Position numbers and translations under genes: made by a program
Shown here: in pieces, positions 38,503 to 46,789 of the stretch
How positions within the stretch are numbered: position 1 is the first letter of the stretch
Layout: each line of letters starts with the position of its first letter
The notes under the pieces: generated by a model
What the model was told of the DNA's origin: nothing
Seen by the model: the letters and a program-made list of their open reading frames with translations, nothing else
Database searches by the model: none
Source of the DNA: JAFAHD01 sp963772515
GTDB lineage: Bacteria; Vulcanimicrobiota; Vulcanimicrobiia; Eremiobacterales; Eremiobacteraceae
DNA length: 64,000 nt
Assembly: GCA_963772515.1 (NCBI GenBank)
Contig: CAVYXC010000004.1
Location: 361,131 to 425,130 of the forward strand
Direction: 5' to 3'

Positions 38503-39538
38503 AATAATTTTCGCGCTGTTGTGCGGGCTGCTCGGCTTGGCTGCCGGGATCGAGCTCGGGCGCATTCCTGCGCTCGCAAGCCAGACCGGCACGCTGGCGC
38601 ATCTGCGCGACATCGGCATTCCGACGCTCATCGCGCTCATCGGCGTGGCGATCTCGCCGTATCTGGCCACCGGCTTCGAACGAGTGTCGAGCGCGTTCGA
38701 AGATTCGATCGTGAGCATGGCCCCCGCCGAGGCGCTCTCAGGCGCGATCGGTCTGGTCATCGGGTTGATCGTCGCGTTCTTGGTGCGCGATGTTTTCCAA
38801 CCCATCAATCAGATGCCGCGCTTCGGCCCGATCATCTCGATCGTCGTCTACATCCTTATCACGCTGTTCTTCGCGTACACAGGGCTGCGCATCGGCGTGC
38901 GCCAGCGCTTGTCGAGCTGGGTGCGCACCGGTCCGCGCGACGGTGCAGCGCCGCCCAAACTGCTCGACACCTCGGTCATCGTCGACGGCCGCGTGCTCGA
39001 AGTCGTGCAGGCGGGCTTCATCGAGGGCCGGCTGCTCGTGCCGAAATTCGTGCTCAAAGAACTGCAGTCGATCGCGGACTCGTCCGACTCCATGCGCCGC
39101 GCGCGCGGCCGGCGCGGGCTGGAGATCCTCAATCGCCTGCGCGAGATATCGGGCAGGCTGGAGATCATCGACAAGGATGCGCCCGAGCGCGACGTCGACA
39201 GCAAGCTGGTGACGCTGGCGCGCGAGCTCGAAGCGCCGATCCTGACCAACGATTACAATCTCAACCGCGTCGCGCGCCTGCAAGGCGTGACGATCCTCAA
39301 CGTCAACGAGCTCGCCAACGCCATCAAGCCGGTGGTGCTGCCCGGCGAAGAGATGTCGGTCAACATCGTCAAGGACGGCAAGGAGCAGAACCAAGGCGTC
39401 GGCTACCTCGAGGACGGCACGATGATCGTCGTCGAGAACGGCAAGCGGCTCATCGGCGAGACCGTCGGCGTGCAGGTGACGTCTGTGCTGCAGACCGCAG
39501 CGGGCCGCATGATCTTCGCCAAGCCCAAAAAAGCGTGA
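38483..39538 (+). CDS. YacL-like membrane PIN-TRAM protein
   Basis: A 351-residue protein. It has four TM helices (about residues 5-22, 45-60, 82-102, 114-135), then a PIN-type nuclease domain (about 152-270). That domain shows KLLDTSVIVDGR (first catalytic Asp), PKFVLKEL, and TNDYNLNRVA with its Asp. A TRAM RNA-binding domain (about 280-345; EEMSVNIVKDGKEQNQGVGY) follows. This is the architecture of B. subtilis YacL. The neighbouring order yacL-ispD-ispF also matches Bacillus. It starts with TTG at 38483, inside the end of hemW. The RNA target is unknown. Confidence 0.9.
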   Translation: MGKLLLRIIFALLCGLLGLAAGIELGRIPALASQTGTLAHLRDIGIPTLIALIGVAISPYLATGFERVSSAFEDSIVSMAPAEALSGAIGLVIGLIVAFLVRDVFQPINQMPRFGPIISIVVYILITLFFAYTGLRIGVRQRLSSWVRTGPRDGAAPPKLLDTSVIVDGRVLEVVQAGFIEGRLLVPKFVLKELQSIADSSDSMRRARGRRGLEILNRLREISGRLEIIDKDAPERDVDSKLVTLARELEAPILTNDYNLNRVARLQGVTILNVNELANAIKPVVLPGEEMSVNIVKDGKEQNQGVGYLEDGTMIVVENGKRLIGETVGVQVTSVLQTAAGRMIFAKPKKA

Positions 39539-40224
39539 ACGCCGCCGCGATTCTGGCCGCCGCGGGTCGCGGCGACCGGCTCGGCAGGCCCAAGCAGTTG
39601 CTCGACCTCGCGGGCAAGCCGATGGCGGCGTGGTCGCTGGAGCTGTTCGAGCGCACCCCGGCGATCGAGGCCGTCTACATCGCGTGCGAGGCGGACGAGC
39701 GCGAGCGCTTCGAGGCGCTCGCGAAAGAATACGCACCGTCAAAAACGGTCATCGTCGTCGCCGGGGGCGCGACGCGTCAAGCCTCCGTGCACGCGGCGCT
39801 ATCGGTCGTGCCGCCCACCTCGCACCTCGTGCTGGTGCACGACGGCGCGCGCCCCTTCGTCACGCTCGACATCGTGGAGCGGACGATAGCAGCCGCGCAT
39901 CACGGCGTCAGCGCCATCGCCGCCGTGCCGGTGAAAGACACGATCAAACAGGCGCGTGAAACCGCGGTGGTCCGCACGATCCCGCGCTCGACGTTGTGGG
40001 CCGCCCAGACGCCACAAGTCTTCCCCTACGACGTTCTCGTCGCCGCGCATGACCGTGCGATCGCGGACCGGGTGGTGGACACCGACGACGCTGCGCTCGT
40101 CGAGCGCCTCGGCGCCCCCGTGAACCTGGTCATGGGCTCGTACGCCAACATCAAGATAACGACGCCTGAGGATTTCGAGATCGCGCTGTGGATCGCGCAG
40201 CGCATGGAGGCCGCCCGCCGATGA
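39535..40224 (+). CDS. ispD: 2-C-methyl-D-erythritol 4-phosphate cytidylyltransferase
   Basis: Third step of the MEP pathway, joining MEP to CTP. It has 229 residues. ILAAAGRGDRLGRPKQLLDL (CTP-binding loop), GGATRQASVHAAL, VHDGARPFV, PVKDTIK, WAAQTPQVF, TDDAALVE and NIKITTPEDF are all family motifs. The start is GTG at 39535, overlapping the preceding stop as GTGA. The longer open frame upstream lies over yacL in another frame and is not coding. The stop overlaps ispF (ATGA). Confidence 0.95.
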   Translation: MNAAAILAAAGRGDRLGRPKQLLDLAGKPMAAWSLELFERTPAIEAVYIACEADERERFEALAKEYAPSKTVIVVAGGATRQASVHAALSVVPPTSHLVLVHDGARPFVTLDIVERTIAAAHHGVSAIAAVPVKDTIKQARETAVVRTIPRSTLWAAQTPQVFPYDVLVAAHDRAIADRVVDTDDAALVERLGAPVNLVMGSYANIKITTPEDFEIALWIAQRMEAARR

Positions 40225-40700
40225 GAGTCGGCTTCGGATTCGACGCGCACCGGCTGGTCGCCGATCGCCCGCTGGTCCTAGGCGGCGTGCGCATCGCTTT
40301 CGATAAAGGCCTCGAGGGTTTTTCGGATGCCGACGTGTTGACGCATGCGGTCATCGACGCGGTGCTCGGCGCCGCAGCCCTGGGCGATTGCGGTTCGCGC
40401 TTTCCGGCGGGCGACCCGAAGTACGCCAACGCGAACAGCATCAAACTGCTGGAGCAAGCATTCACCTTGCTGCGCCATGCGAATCTGCGCGTGGGCAATC
40501 TGGATTGCACGATCGTCGCCGAACGCCCGGCTTTAGCCGGCCATCTGAACGCCATGCGCGCAATGCTCGCCAACGCGCTTGAGATCGCCGAAGCCGACTG
40601 CAGCGTCAAGGCCAAGCATACCGAGGGGCTCGGATTTACGGGTACAGGCGAAGGTATGGCGGCATACGCGGTGGCGACCGTCGAGGCATCAACCCCTTGA
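40221..40700 (+). CDS. ispF: 2-C-methyl-D-erythritol 2,4-cyclodiphosphate synthase
   Basis: Cyclises CDP-ME 2-phosphate in the MEP pathway. It has 159 residues. VGFGFDAHRLV (zinc ligands Asp and His), SDADVLTHAVIDA (third zinc His), and the C-terminal KAKHTEGLGFTGTGEGM are complete. ATG at 40221 overlaps the ispD stop. The stop overlaps the TTG that may start gltX. Confidence 0.96.
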   Translation: MRVGFGFDAHRLVADRPLVLGGVRIAFDKGLEGFSDADVLTHAVIDAVLGAAALGDCGSRFPAGDPKYANANSIKLLEQAFTLLRHANLRVGNLDCTIVAERPALAGHLNAMRAMLANALEIAEADCSVKAKHTEGLGFTGTGEGMAAYAVATVEASTP

Positions 40701-42253
40701 CCCCCGGGCCCCGACCAGATATGGAGCGGTCGAATAAATTCGACCGCGCCGAAGAGATCGCCGACGATCGTCGCTCGGGTTCCGTGCGCGTGCGCTTCGC
40801 ACCGGCGCCGACCGGCTCGCTGCACGTCGGGGGCGCCCGCACCGCGCTCTTCAATTATCTCTATGCGCGCAAGAACAACGGCGCGCTGGTGCTTCGCTCC
40901 GAGGACACCGACGTCGGCCGCTCGACGCTCGAGTCCGAGCGCGCGATCCAGGATGATCTGCGCTGGCTCGGGCTGAGCTGGGACGAAGGCACGGATGTCG
41001 GCGGCCCGTATGGACCATATCGCCAGACCGATCGCACCGACCGATACGGCCTCGCGGCCGCGCGGCTGCTCGAGATCGGCAACGCGTACTTGTGCTATTG
41101 CACGCCGCAAGAACTCGAAGCGGAGCGCAAAGAGGCCGAGCGACACGGCCAAGCGCCTAAGTATTCAGGCAAGTGCCGCGAGCTCACGCGCGAACAGCGC
41201 GCGGCGCTGGAAGCGGAAGGCCGCAAGCCGGCGGTCCGCTTCATCATGCCGCAGCGCGACATCTACGTCGAAGATCTCGTGCGCGGGTCGGTGCATTTCC
41301 CGGCCGGCTCGATCGGCGATTTCGTCATCATGAAATCGGATGGCAATCCTGCGTATAATTTCGCCGCCGTCGTCGACGACGCCGAGATGGCGATCACCCA
41401 CGTGATCCGGGCAGATGAACATCTTCCCAACACGCCGCGCCAAGCGGTGCTCTACGAGGCGCTCGACTTGCCGCTGCCGCTCTTCGCCCACGTCTCGATG
41501 ATCCTCGCGCCGGATCACCAGAAGCTGTCCAAGCGCCACGGCGCGACGTCGGTTGCCGAGTACCGCGAACAGGGCTACCTGCCCGCCGCGCTTATCAACT
41601 ATCTGGCGCTGCTCGGGTGGTCGCCGGGCGACGATAGCGAATTCTTCACTCTCGACGAACTCGTGGGACGATTCTCGCTTGAGCGCGTGACCAAGAGCCC
41701 GGCGGTGTTTGATCATGGCAAGCTGCGTTGGTTCAACGCGCATTACTTGCGCGCGCTGCCCCGCGACGACCGGGCGGAACTGTTCGCGGCGTGGGCACAG
41801 CGCGATCCCGAAGTGACGTCGTCAGTCGATATCAACGATCCGTTGTGGCGCGGCTTGTTCGCCGACGCGATGAGCGATCACGTCGAAACGCTGGACCAGG
41901 TCCCGGCGCTGGCCAAGCAGGTTCTCACGGACGAAATCCGCATCGCACCAGAATCTCGCGACGCGCTGTCGGACAGCGGGTCGCGAGCGCTCGTCGAGGA
42001 CCTCGCGGGCATCGCGGCAGGCTGCAGAGATCGCGTCGCGTTCAGCGCAGCGACCTCAAAGGAAGCACTGGCTGCGCTTGGAGCCAAACACGGCGTGAAG
42101 GGTCGAGCGTTGTTCAGGCCGATTCGCATCGCTGCGACCGGCGACGAACACGGCGTCGAGCTCCCAATTCTCTTGCCGCTTCTCGGTCCCGCCCGACTGG
42201 CCTCGCGCCTGCGCTCGTCGTTGAATCAGACGGGCGCTTCCGCCAGCTCGTAG
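40697..42253 (+). CDS. gltX: Glutamyl-tRNA synthetase
   Basis: A class I aminoacyl-tRNA synthetase charging tRNA-Glu. RFAPAPTGSLHVGGARTALFN is the HIGH region (about residues 33-53). RSEDTDVGRS, the CYCTPQELEAER cysteine region and HQKLSKRHGA (KMSKS loop) are present. TTG at 40697 overlaps the ispF stop and gives 518 residues; the alternative ATG at 40721 is the first codon of a palindromic element. Either way, the element supplies an N-terminal stretch MERSNKFDR that lies ahead of the conserved domain and is absent from ordinary GltX. In Bacillus the same gene follows ispF. Confidence 0.93.
   Translation: MTPGPRPDMERSNKFDRAEEIADDRRSGSVRVRFAPAPTGSLHVGGARTALFNYLYARKNNGALVLRSEDTDVGRSTLESERAIQDDLRWLGLSWDEGTDVGGPYGPYRQTDRTDRYGLAAARLLEIGNAYLCYCTPQELEAERKEAERHGQAPKYSGKCRELTREQRAALEAEGRKPAVRFIMPQRDIYVEDLVRGSVHFPAGSIGDFVIMKSDGNPAYNFAAVVDDAEMAITHVIRADEHLPNTPRQAVLYEALDLPLPLFAHVSMILAPDHQKLSKRHGATSVAEYREQGYLPAALINYLALLGWSPGDDSEFFTLDELVGRFSLERVTKSPAVFDHGKLRWFNAHYLRALPRDDRAELFAAWAQRDPEVTSSVDINDPLWRGLFADAMSDHVETLDQVPALAKQVLTDEIRIAPESRDALSDSGSRALVEDLAGIAAGCRDRVAFSAATSKEALAALGAKHGVKGRALFRPIRIAATGDEHGVELPILLPLLGPARLASRLRSSLNQTGASASS
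40721..40746. repeat. Dispersed palindromic element at the gltX 5' end
   Basis: ATGGAG and a perfect 20-bp palindrome at 40727-40746 (CGGTCGAAT, AA, ATTCGACCG). It is read in frame as MERSNKFDR, ahead of the catalytic domain of GltX, and its ATG may serve as the start codon. Confidence 0.85.
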
Positions 42254-42260
42254 GAGCGCC

Positions 42261-42806
42261 ATGGCGGAGCTGACGCGCGCGCGCTTTCTGGGGTTTGTAG
42301 CCGCGACATTCGGCATCGCTGAGATGTCGGAGCGGGCGAGTGCGGCAGTGAAGATTGAGGACCCCACTGGTTTCACCTTTGGTCCGATGGTGAAGGACCT
42401 CGCGCTCGGCGTGAAACTCGAAAACCAGGCCGTTGACGTCGGTGCGCCAATCGCGTGCACGTTGGCCATAAAGAATTTCGGGCCGCCGCGACACATCTTC
42501 CGGGTCGGCGCGATGGAAGAATACGCGCTCACGGGCACCGGTCCGCGTGGTGCTTCGATCGAGCACGCTGGTCCCGGTGACCCCTTCGCCGGGAGCATCT
42601 CCGCCGATGGACCCTACCTCGAGACTGGGCAGGCATACGAGAAGAGTACAGCCGATCTCCGTAAGAGCTACGATTTCAGCGCGCCAGGCGAGTACACGTT
42701 TTCATTTGCAACCGTGATCACCCAAGGCCTGGGAGGTCCCTGGTATGCGGCCTTGACGTCGAACACCGTGACGTTGGACGTGCGCAATGCGGCGACACAA
42801 CCTTGA
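42261..42806 (+). CDS. Hypothetical exported protein
   Basis: A 181-residue protein with a possible signal sequence (TRARFLGFVAATFGIAEMS, then ASA at about residue 28). A probable beta-sandwich follows, containing VGAPIACTLAIKNFG, PFAGSISADGPYLETGQ and FSAPGEYTFSF. The pattern resembles small secreted Ig-like domains but no family is recognised. It sits eight bases after gltX, an insertion relative to the Bacillus gltX-cysE order. The function is unknown. Confidence 0.65.
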   Translation: MAELTRARFLGFVAATFGIAEMSERASAAVKIEDPTGFTFGPMVKDLALGVKLENQAVDVGAPIACTLAIKNFGPPRHIFRVGAMEEYALTGTGPRGASIEHAGPGDPFAGSISADGPYLETGQAYEKSTADLRKSYDFSAPGEYTFSFATVITQGLGGPWYAALTSNTVTLDVRNAATQP

Positions 42807-42987
42807 CGGCGACTCGCTTCCAGCAGGCCGGAGGGCGGCCACGCCTAGCGCGCGAACCCATTGTCATCATGGCCACCGCAGACAACCCTGCCCTCCCCCG
42901 CCCGGCCATCGCCCCGTCCTGTCGTTGTTGACCGGCGCTTACGCCACGCCCGGTCGCGCGCCCGCCGCGCGCATGTGAAAGAAGAAG

Positions 42988-43004
42988 CCCGCGCGACGCG
43001 CGGG
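42988..43004 (+). other. GC hairpin in the cysE leader
   Basis: A 7-bp perfect stem CCCGCGC / GCGCGGG around GAC, 19 bases before the cysE start. It has no following T-run, so it is not a classic terminator. It might act on translation or transcript stability. The 217-bp gap before cysE holds no other gene. Confidence 0.4.
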
Positions 43005-43023
43005 ATGCGAGCAGGACGAAACC

Positions 43024-43701
43024 ATGCAACGAGACTCCATCTTCCGGCAGATACGCCTCGACTGGCGCGCGTGCTTTGAGCGCGACCCCGCGGCGCGCAA
43101 CTGGCTCGAAGTGCTGCTGGCCTATCCGGGTTTTCATGCCCTCTTCTGGCACCGGCTGATCATCCATCCGCTGCACCGCGCCGGCATACCCGTCATTCCG
43201 CGCGTGCTGTCCAACATGTCGCGGTTTTTCACCGGCATCGAGATCCACCCGGGCGCGGAGATCGGCTCGGGTCTGTTCATCGATCATGGCATGGGCGTCG
43301 TGATCGGCGAGACGACCGAGATCGGGCGCAACTGCACGCTCTATCAAGGCGTGACCTTGGGCGGCACGTCGCTGCAGCGCGGCAAGCGCCACCCGACGCT
43401 TGAAGACAACGTCATCGTCGGCGCCGGCGCCGGCATCATCGGCGCGGTGGTCATCGGCGCCGGTTCGAAGATCGCGGCGGGGGCGGTCGTCGTCAAATCG
43501 GTCCCGCCGAACTGCACGGTTGTCGGTGTGCCTGGCCGCGTGATCTATCAGGACGGCAAGCCGGCCGAACCGGTGTTGCCGCGTGTGGACATGCCCGACC
43601 CCGAAGCGGACGCGATCGCCGCGCTGCAGCAACGGGTCGAGGCGCTCGAGATGGGCTTCCGAAAGCTCGAAGAGCCGGATGGCAGTAAGACTCTACAATA
43701 G
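43024..43701 (+). CDS. cysE: Serine O-acetyltransferase
   Basis: Acetylates L-serine with acetyl-CoA, the first step of cysteine synthesis. It has 225 residues. A short N-terminal helical domain is followed by a left-handed beta-helix of hexapeptide repeats (about residues 70-180): IHPGAEIGSGLFIDHGMGVVIG, with catalytic Asp and His, and TLYQGVTLGGT. GTVV-like strands then lead to KSVPPNCTVVGVPGRVI. The C-terminal coiled region (QQRVEALEMGFRKLEE) is longer than in E. coli. It overlaps the start of cysS. An unusually long leader with a GC hairpin precedes it. Confidence 0.94.
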   Translation: MQRDSIFRQIRLDWRACFERDPAARNWLEVLLAYPGFHALFWHRLIIHPLHRAGIPVIPRVLSNMSRFFTGIEIHPGAEIGSGLFIDHGMGVVIGETTEIGRNCTLYQGVTLGGTSLQRGKRHPTLEDNVIVGAGAGIIGAVVIGAGSKIAAGAVVVKSVPPNCTVVGVPGRVIYQDGKPAEPVLPRVDMPDPEADAIAALQQRVEALEMGFRKLEEPDGSKTLQ

Positions 43702-45152
43702 CCGCACCCGGTCCCTCGAAGAGCTCCAGCCGCTCGAACCCGGGCGGCTGACGATGTACGTGTGCGGCATGACGCCCAGTTTTCACCCGCATCTGGGTCA
43801 CGCGCGCACGTTCTTGACGTTCGACGTCTTGCGCCGTCACCTCGCCGCGCGCGGCTACAAGGTCGACTACGTCCAAAACGTCACCGATATCGACGACCGC
43901 ATCATCGAGCGCGCCGCCACCGAAGGCGTGCCCTGGGACGACGTTGCCACTCGTTATCTGGCGGAGTACGAGGCGTGCGCCACAGCGGCTCGGGCTTATA
44001 CCGCCCGATGACGAACCGCGCGCGACTCAGGAAATCTCTTCCATTATAGAGCTCATCTCGGGGCTCGTCGCCAAGGGCGCGGCGTACGAGTCGGGAGACG
44101 GCGTCTATTTCGCGGTGGACGAGGGCGTATTTCCGCATTACGGTGAGCTCAGCCACCAGAGCATCGAAGAACTGCGCGCCGGCGTGCGCGTCGCCGTGCG
44201 CGAGGATAAGCGCGGGCGGTTGGACTTCGCGTTGTGGAAGAAGGCCAAGCCCGGCGAGCCGAGCTGGCCGAGCCCCTGGGGCCCCGGCCGGCCGGGCTGG
44301 CACATCGAGTGCTCGGCAATGGCGCGCAAGTATCTCGGGGATCAGATCGACATCCATGGCGGCGCCGCCGACTTGATCTTTCCGCACCACGAGAACGAAG
44401 TCGCGCAGACCGAGACGTTCACCGGCAAGCATCCGATGGCGAATTTCTGGGTGCATGCGGGATTGCTCAACGTCGACGGTCAGAAGATGAGCAAGTCGCT
44501 TGGCAACTTCACGCCGCTCACCCAGATGCTCGACCGCTATCCGGCGGCCGTGATCCGCTACCTGTTCCTGCAGACCGGCTATCGCAAACCGAGCAACTTC
44601 ACGGCTGACTCGATCGAAGCGGCGGGCAAGGGATTGCGCGGGCTGTACGCCGACCTCGACAAACTCCGCGCCCGCGCGCGCCTAAACCCCATGGAGCGGT
44701 CGGATTCATCCGACCGGCAACGTGAGAGCGCGATCGAAGAATTCAACGCATTTCTCGATGACGACCTGAACACCGCGGGCGCCATCGGCTGGCTGCAGAC
44801 CTATGTGAAGCCTTCGATTAAAGATCGTACAGGGGCCGATGTTGTTGCCGTCGTCGAGCAGGCGCTCGAACGGCTTGGCCTGCCGGTGGACGCCGAGAAC
44901 GCCGGCGTCGCTGCGACGTCATCGCAGCTCAAGTTGAGCAAAGCGGCGCGCATGGAGTTCTCGATCATCACCGGCGATCGCGACGCACCCGACGACGACT
45001 TGGTCTCAAAGGTCGTCGCGATCCGCGAAAAGGCGCGCAAGTCCAAAGATTGGGCGCAGTCGGATCGTCTGCGCGACGCGCTCGCGCGCGCGGGCATCGC
45101 GGTCAAAGACACCGCGACGGGTTCGCAGTGGAGCGTCGATGGCGGCAGATGA
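43679..45152 (+). CDS. cysS: Cysteinyl-tRNA synthetase with a 1-nt frameshift
   Basis: Charges tRNA-Cys. The first segment (43679 to about 43985) starts MAVRLYNSRTRS and holds MYVCGMTP (zinc Cys) and HLGHARTFLTFD (HIGH). A one-base excess at GCGG (43985-43988) sends that frame to a stop at 44009-44011. Dropping one G restores LGLIPPDDEPRAT and the rest: WHIECSAMA (zinc), HHENEVAQ, KMSKSLGN (KMSKS), then the C-terminal domain. The total is then about 490 residues, normal length. A palindromic element (44691-44716) adds MERSDSSDR in the helical region. CysRS is normally essential, so this is either a sequence error, a second copy elsewhere, or recoding. Confidence 0.88.
44691..44716. repeat. 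Dispersed palindromic element inside cysS (compensated arms)
   Basis: ATGGAG plus a perfect 20-bp palindrome at 44697-44716. Its arms CGGTCGGAT and ATCCGACCG differ from the consensus at matching positions, so symmetry is kept. It is read in frame as MERSDSSDR between two helical regions of the synthetase. Confidence 0.85.
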
Positions 45153-45888
45153 CGAGACGATCTCCGGCATCCACTCGGTGACGGAGGCGCTCGCGGCCGG
45201 TGAAGCGGTCAAGAGCGTCATCATCGCGCAGCACCGCCGCAGCGACGCCGCCCTGCAAGAGCTCATCGCAGCGGCGAAGCATCGCGGCGTGCCGGTCCAC
45301 ACCGAGCCCGAATCTTGGTTCAAACGCTTTGGGGACGCGCGCCATCAACATGTCGCCGCACGCGTCGCTCCATTCGCGTACGCGGACTGGGCGGACACGC
45401 GACGCACGTTGGCGGAAAAACCCGACGCGCTGATCGCGGTGGTCGATCACGTCGAAGATCCGCAGAACCTCGGCGCCATCATGCGTGCGGCCGAAAGCGC
45501 CGGCGCCGACGCGCTGGTGATCCCCGACCGCCGCAGCGCCGGCGTGACCGCCGCGACCAGGCGGGCGGCCGCCGGGGCTGCCTCGCATCTGCCGATCGCC
45601 GCTGTCCCGAATTTGGTCAGAGTGCTTGAAGACCTCAAAGCCGACGGCCATTGGGTGTACGGCCTCGCCGGCACCCCAAACGCACGCCTATACACCGACG
45701 TCGATTTCCGTGGAAAATGCACGCTCGTCGTCGGGAGCGAGGGCAAAGGCTTGGCCCACCTGGTTTCGCAGCGCTGCGACGAGCTGGTCAAGATCCCCAT
45801 GCGCGGCAAGGTCGCTTCACTGAATGCGGCGGCAGCGAGCGCCGTGGTCCTGTACGAGGTGGTGAGACAACGCGCCAAAGGCTTGTGA
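45139..45888 (+). CDS. rlmB: 23S rRNA (guanosine-2'-O-)-methyltransferase
   Basis: A 249-residue SPOUT methyltransferase of the RlmB/TrmH type. The N-terminal L30-like substrate domain starts SGIHSVTEAL. The C-terminal knot carries the three motifs: DPQNLGAIMRAAE (motif 1), LVVGSEGKGLA (motif 2) and IPMRGKVASLNAAAA (motif 3). ATG at 45139 overlaps the cysS stop by 14 bases. In Bacillus rlmB also follows cysS, after mrnC, which is not found here. The TrmH subgroup also includes tRNA enzymes; gene order favours RlmB. Confidence 0.9.
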   Translation: MAADDETISGIHSVTEALAAGEAVKSVIIAQHRRSDAALQELIAAAKHRGVPVHTEPESWFKRFGDARHQHVAARVAPFAYADWADTRRTLAEKPDALIAVVDHVEDPQNLGAIMRAAESAGADALVIPDRRSAGVTAATRRAAAGAASHLPIAAVPNLVRVLEDLKADGHWVYGLAGTPNARLYTDVDFRGKCTLVVGSEGKGLAHLVSQRCDELVKIPMRGKVASLNAAAASAVVLYEVVRQRAKGL

Positions 45889-45917
45889 TTAGCGGCACGA
45901 GCCCGTCCCGTAAATCC

Positions 45918-45946
45918 TTGACGAAAGAGGAGCCTCCCCCTATAAT
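45918..45946 (+). promoter_or_regulatory. Consensus sigma-70-type promoter upstream of sigH
   Basis: TTGACG (45918-45923) and TATAAT (45941-45946) are separated by exactly 17 bases. Transcription would start about base 45953, giving a leader of roughly 57 bases with GGAGG 12 bases before the TTG start of the sigma factor. It is the best promoter match seen in the window and stands out in GC-rich DNA. Confidence 0.75.
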
Positions 45947-46009
45947 CGGTAGGGCACATAACACAGGCATAATCATGCCGAGAAGCAGGGCCGGAGGTTC
46001 ATCAACAAC

Positions 46010-46657
46010 TTGGGGGCACTTCACCAAACGGAAGAAACCCTGGACTACAGCGAGCGAGCGGACGAAGAACTCGTCAATGCGGCCAAGTGCGGCGACAATC
46101 TGGCCATGGAGTTTCTGCTCAACAAGTACAAGAACTTCGTCCGTATCAAAGCCAAGAGCTACTTCCTCATCGGCGCAGACCGCGAAGACATCATCCAGGA
46201 AGGCATGATCGGCCTCTACAAGGCCGTGCGCGACTTCCGGGCCGATAAGCTGTCGTCGTTCCGCGCCTTCGCGGAGCTGTGCATCACGCGTCAGATCATC
46301 ACGGCCATCAAGACGGCCACGCGGCAGAAGCACATCCCGCTCAACCAGTACATCTCGCTCAACAAGCCGATCTACGACGAGGACAGCGAGCGCACGCTGC
46401 TCGACGTCATGGCGAGCGCGAAGATGTCGGATCCGGAAGAGCTGGTCATCAATCAGGAAGTCTCAGAAGACATCAAGGAGCGGATCCAGGAGAACCTGAG
46501 CGACCTCGAGTCGCAGGTGCTGCTGAGCTATCTCGAGGGCAAATCGTACCAAGAGATGGCGCGCGATCTCAACCGGCATGTCAAGTCGATCGACAACGCG
46601 CTCCAGCGCGTCAAGCGCAAGATCGAGAAGAACCTGAGCGAGGTCGAGCTCTACTAA
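46010..46657 (+). CDS. sigH: RNA polymerase sigma factor, SigH (sigma-30) family
   Basis: A 215-residue sigma-70-family factor lacking region 1.1, like Bacillus SigH. Region 2 spans about residues 20-90: LVNAAKCGDNLAMEFLLNKY and the core-binding/-10 segment DREDIIQEGMIGLYKAVRDF, then SFRAFAELCITRQIITAI. Region 4 (about 150-210) is LSDLESQVLLSYLEGKSY with the helix-turn-helix YQEMARDLNRHVKSIDNALQRV. The start is TTG at 46010; no in-frame ATG precedes region 2. It is the end of the yacL-to-sigH gene order shared with Bacillus. In Bacillus SigH governs the transition state; its role in this organism is unknown. Confidence 0.9.
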   Translation: MGALHQTEETLDYSERADEELVNAAKCGDNLAMEFLLNKYKNFVRIKAKSYFLIGADREDIIQEGMIGLYKAVRDFRADKLSSFRAFAELCITRQIITAIKTATRQKHIPLNQYISLNKPIYDEDSERTLLDVMASAKMSDPEELVINQEVSEDIKERIQENLSDLESQVLLSYLEGKSYQEMARDLNRHVKSIDNALQRVKRKIEKNLSEVELY

Positions 46658-46680
46658 GGCACGCGACAATCCAGCCACGT

Positions 46681-46712
46681 AGGACCCGAGCCACGCTCGG
46701 GTCCTTTCATTT
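46681..46712 (+). terminator. Rho-independent terminator after sigH
   Basis: A perfect 10-bp stem AGGACCCGAG / CTCGGGTCCT with a 5-base loop, followed by TTCATTT, 24 bases after the sigH stop. Confidence 0.8.
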
Positions 46713-46789
46713 CGGCTCCGCGCCGAAGAGGACCGCAGTGGAGCCTAGCGCAAAAGGACGGTCCCGTTTCTCACAAGGGGCGAATCAAC

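Noticed and set aside
38521..39534. Upstream extension of ispD to a 567-residue frame
   Set aside because: It lies over yacL in another frame, is Arg/Ala/His-rich and has no domain. The ispD motif begins right after GTG at 39535.
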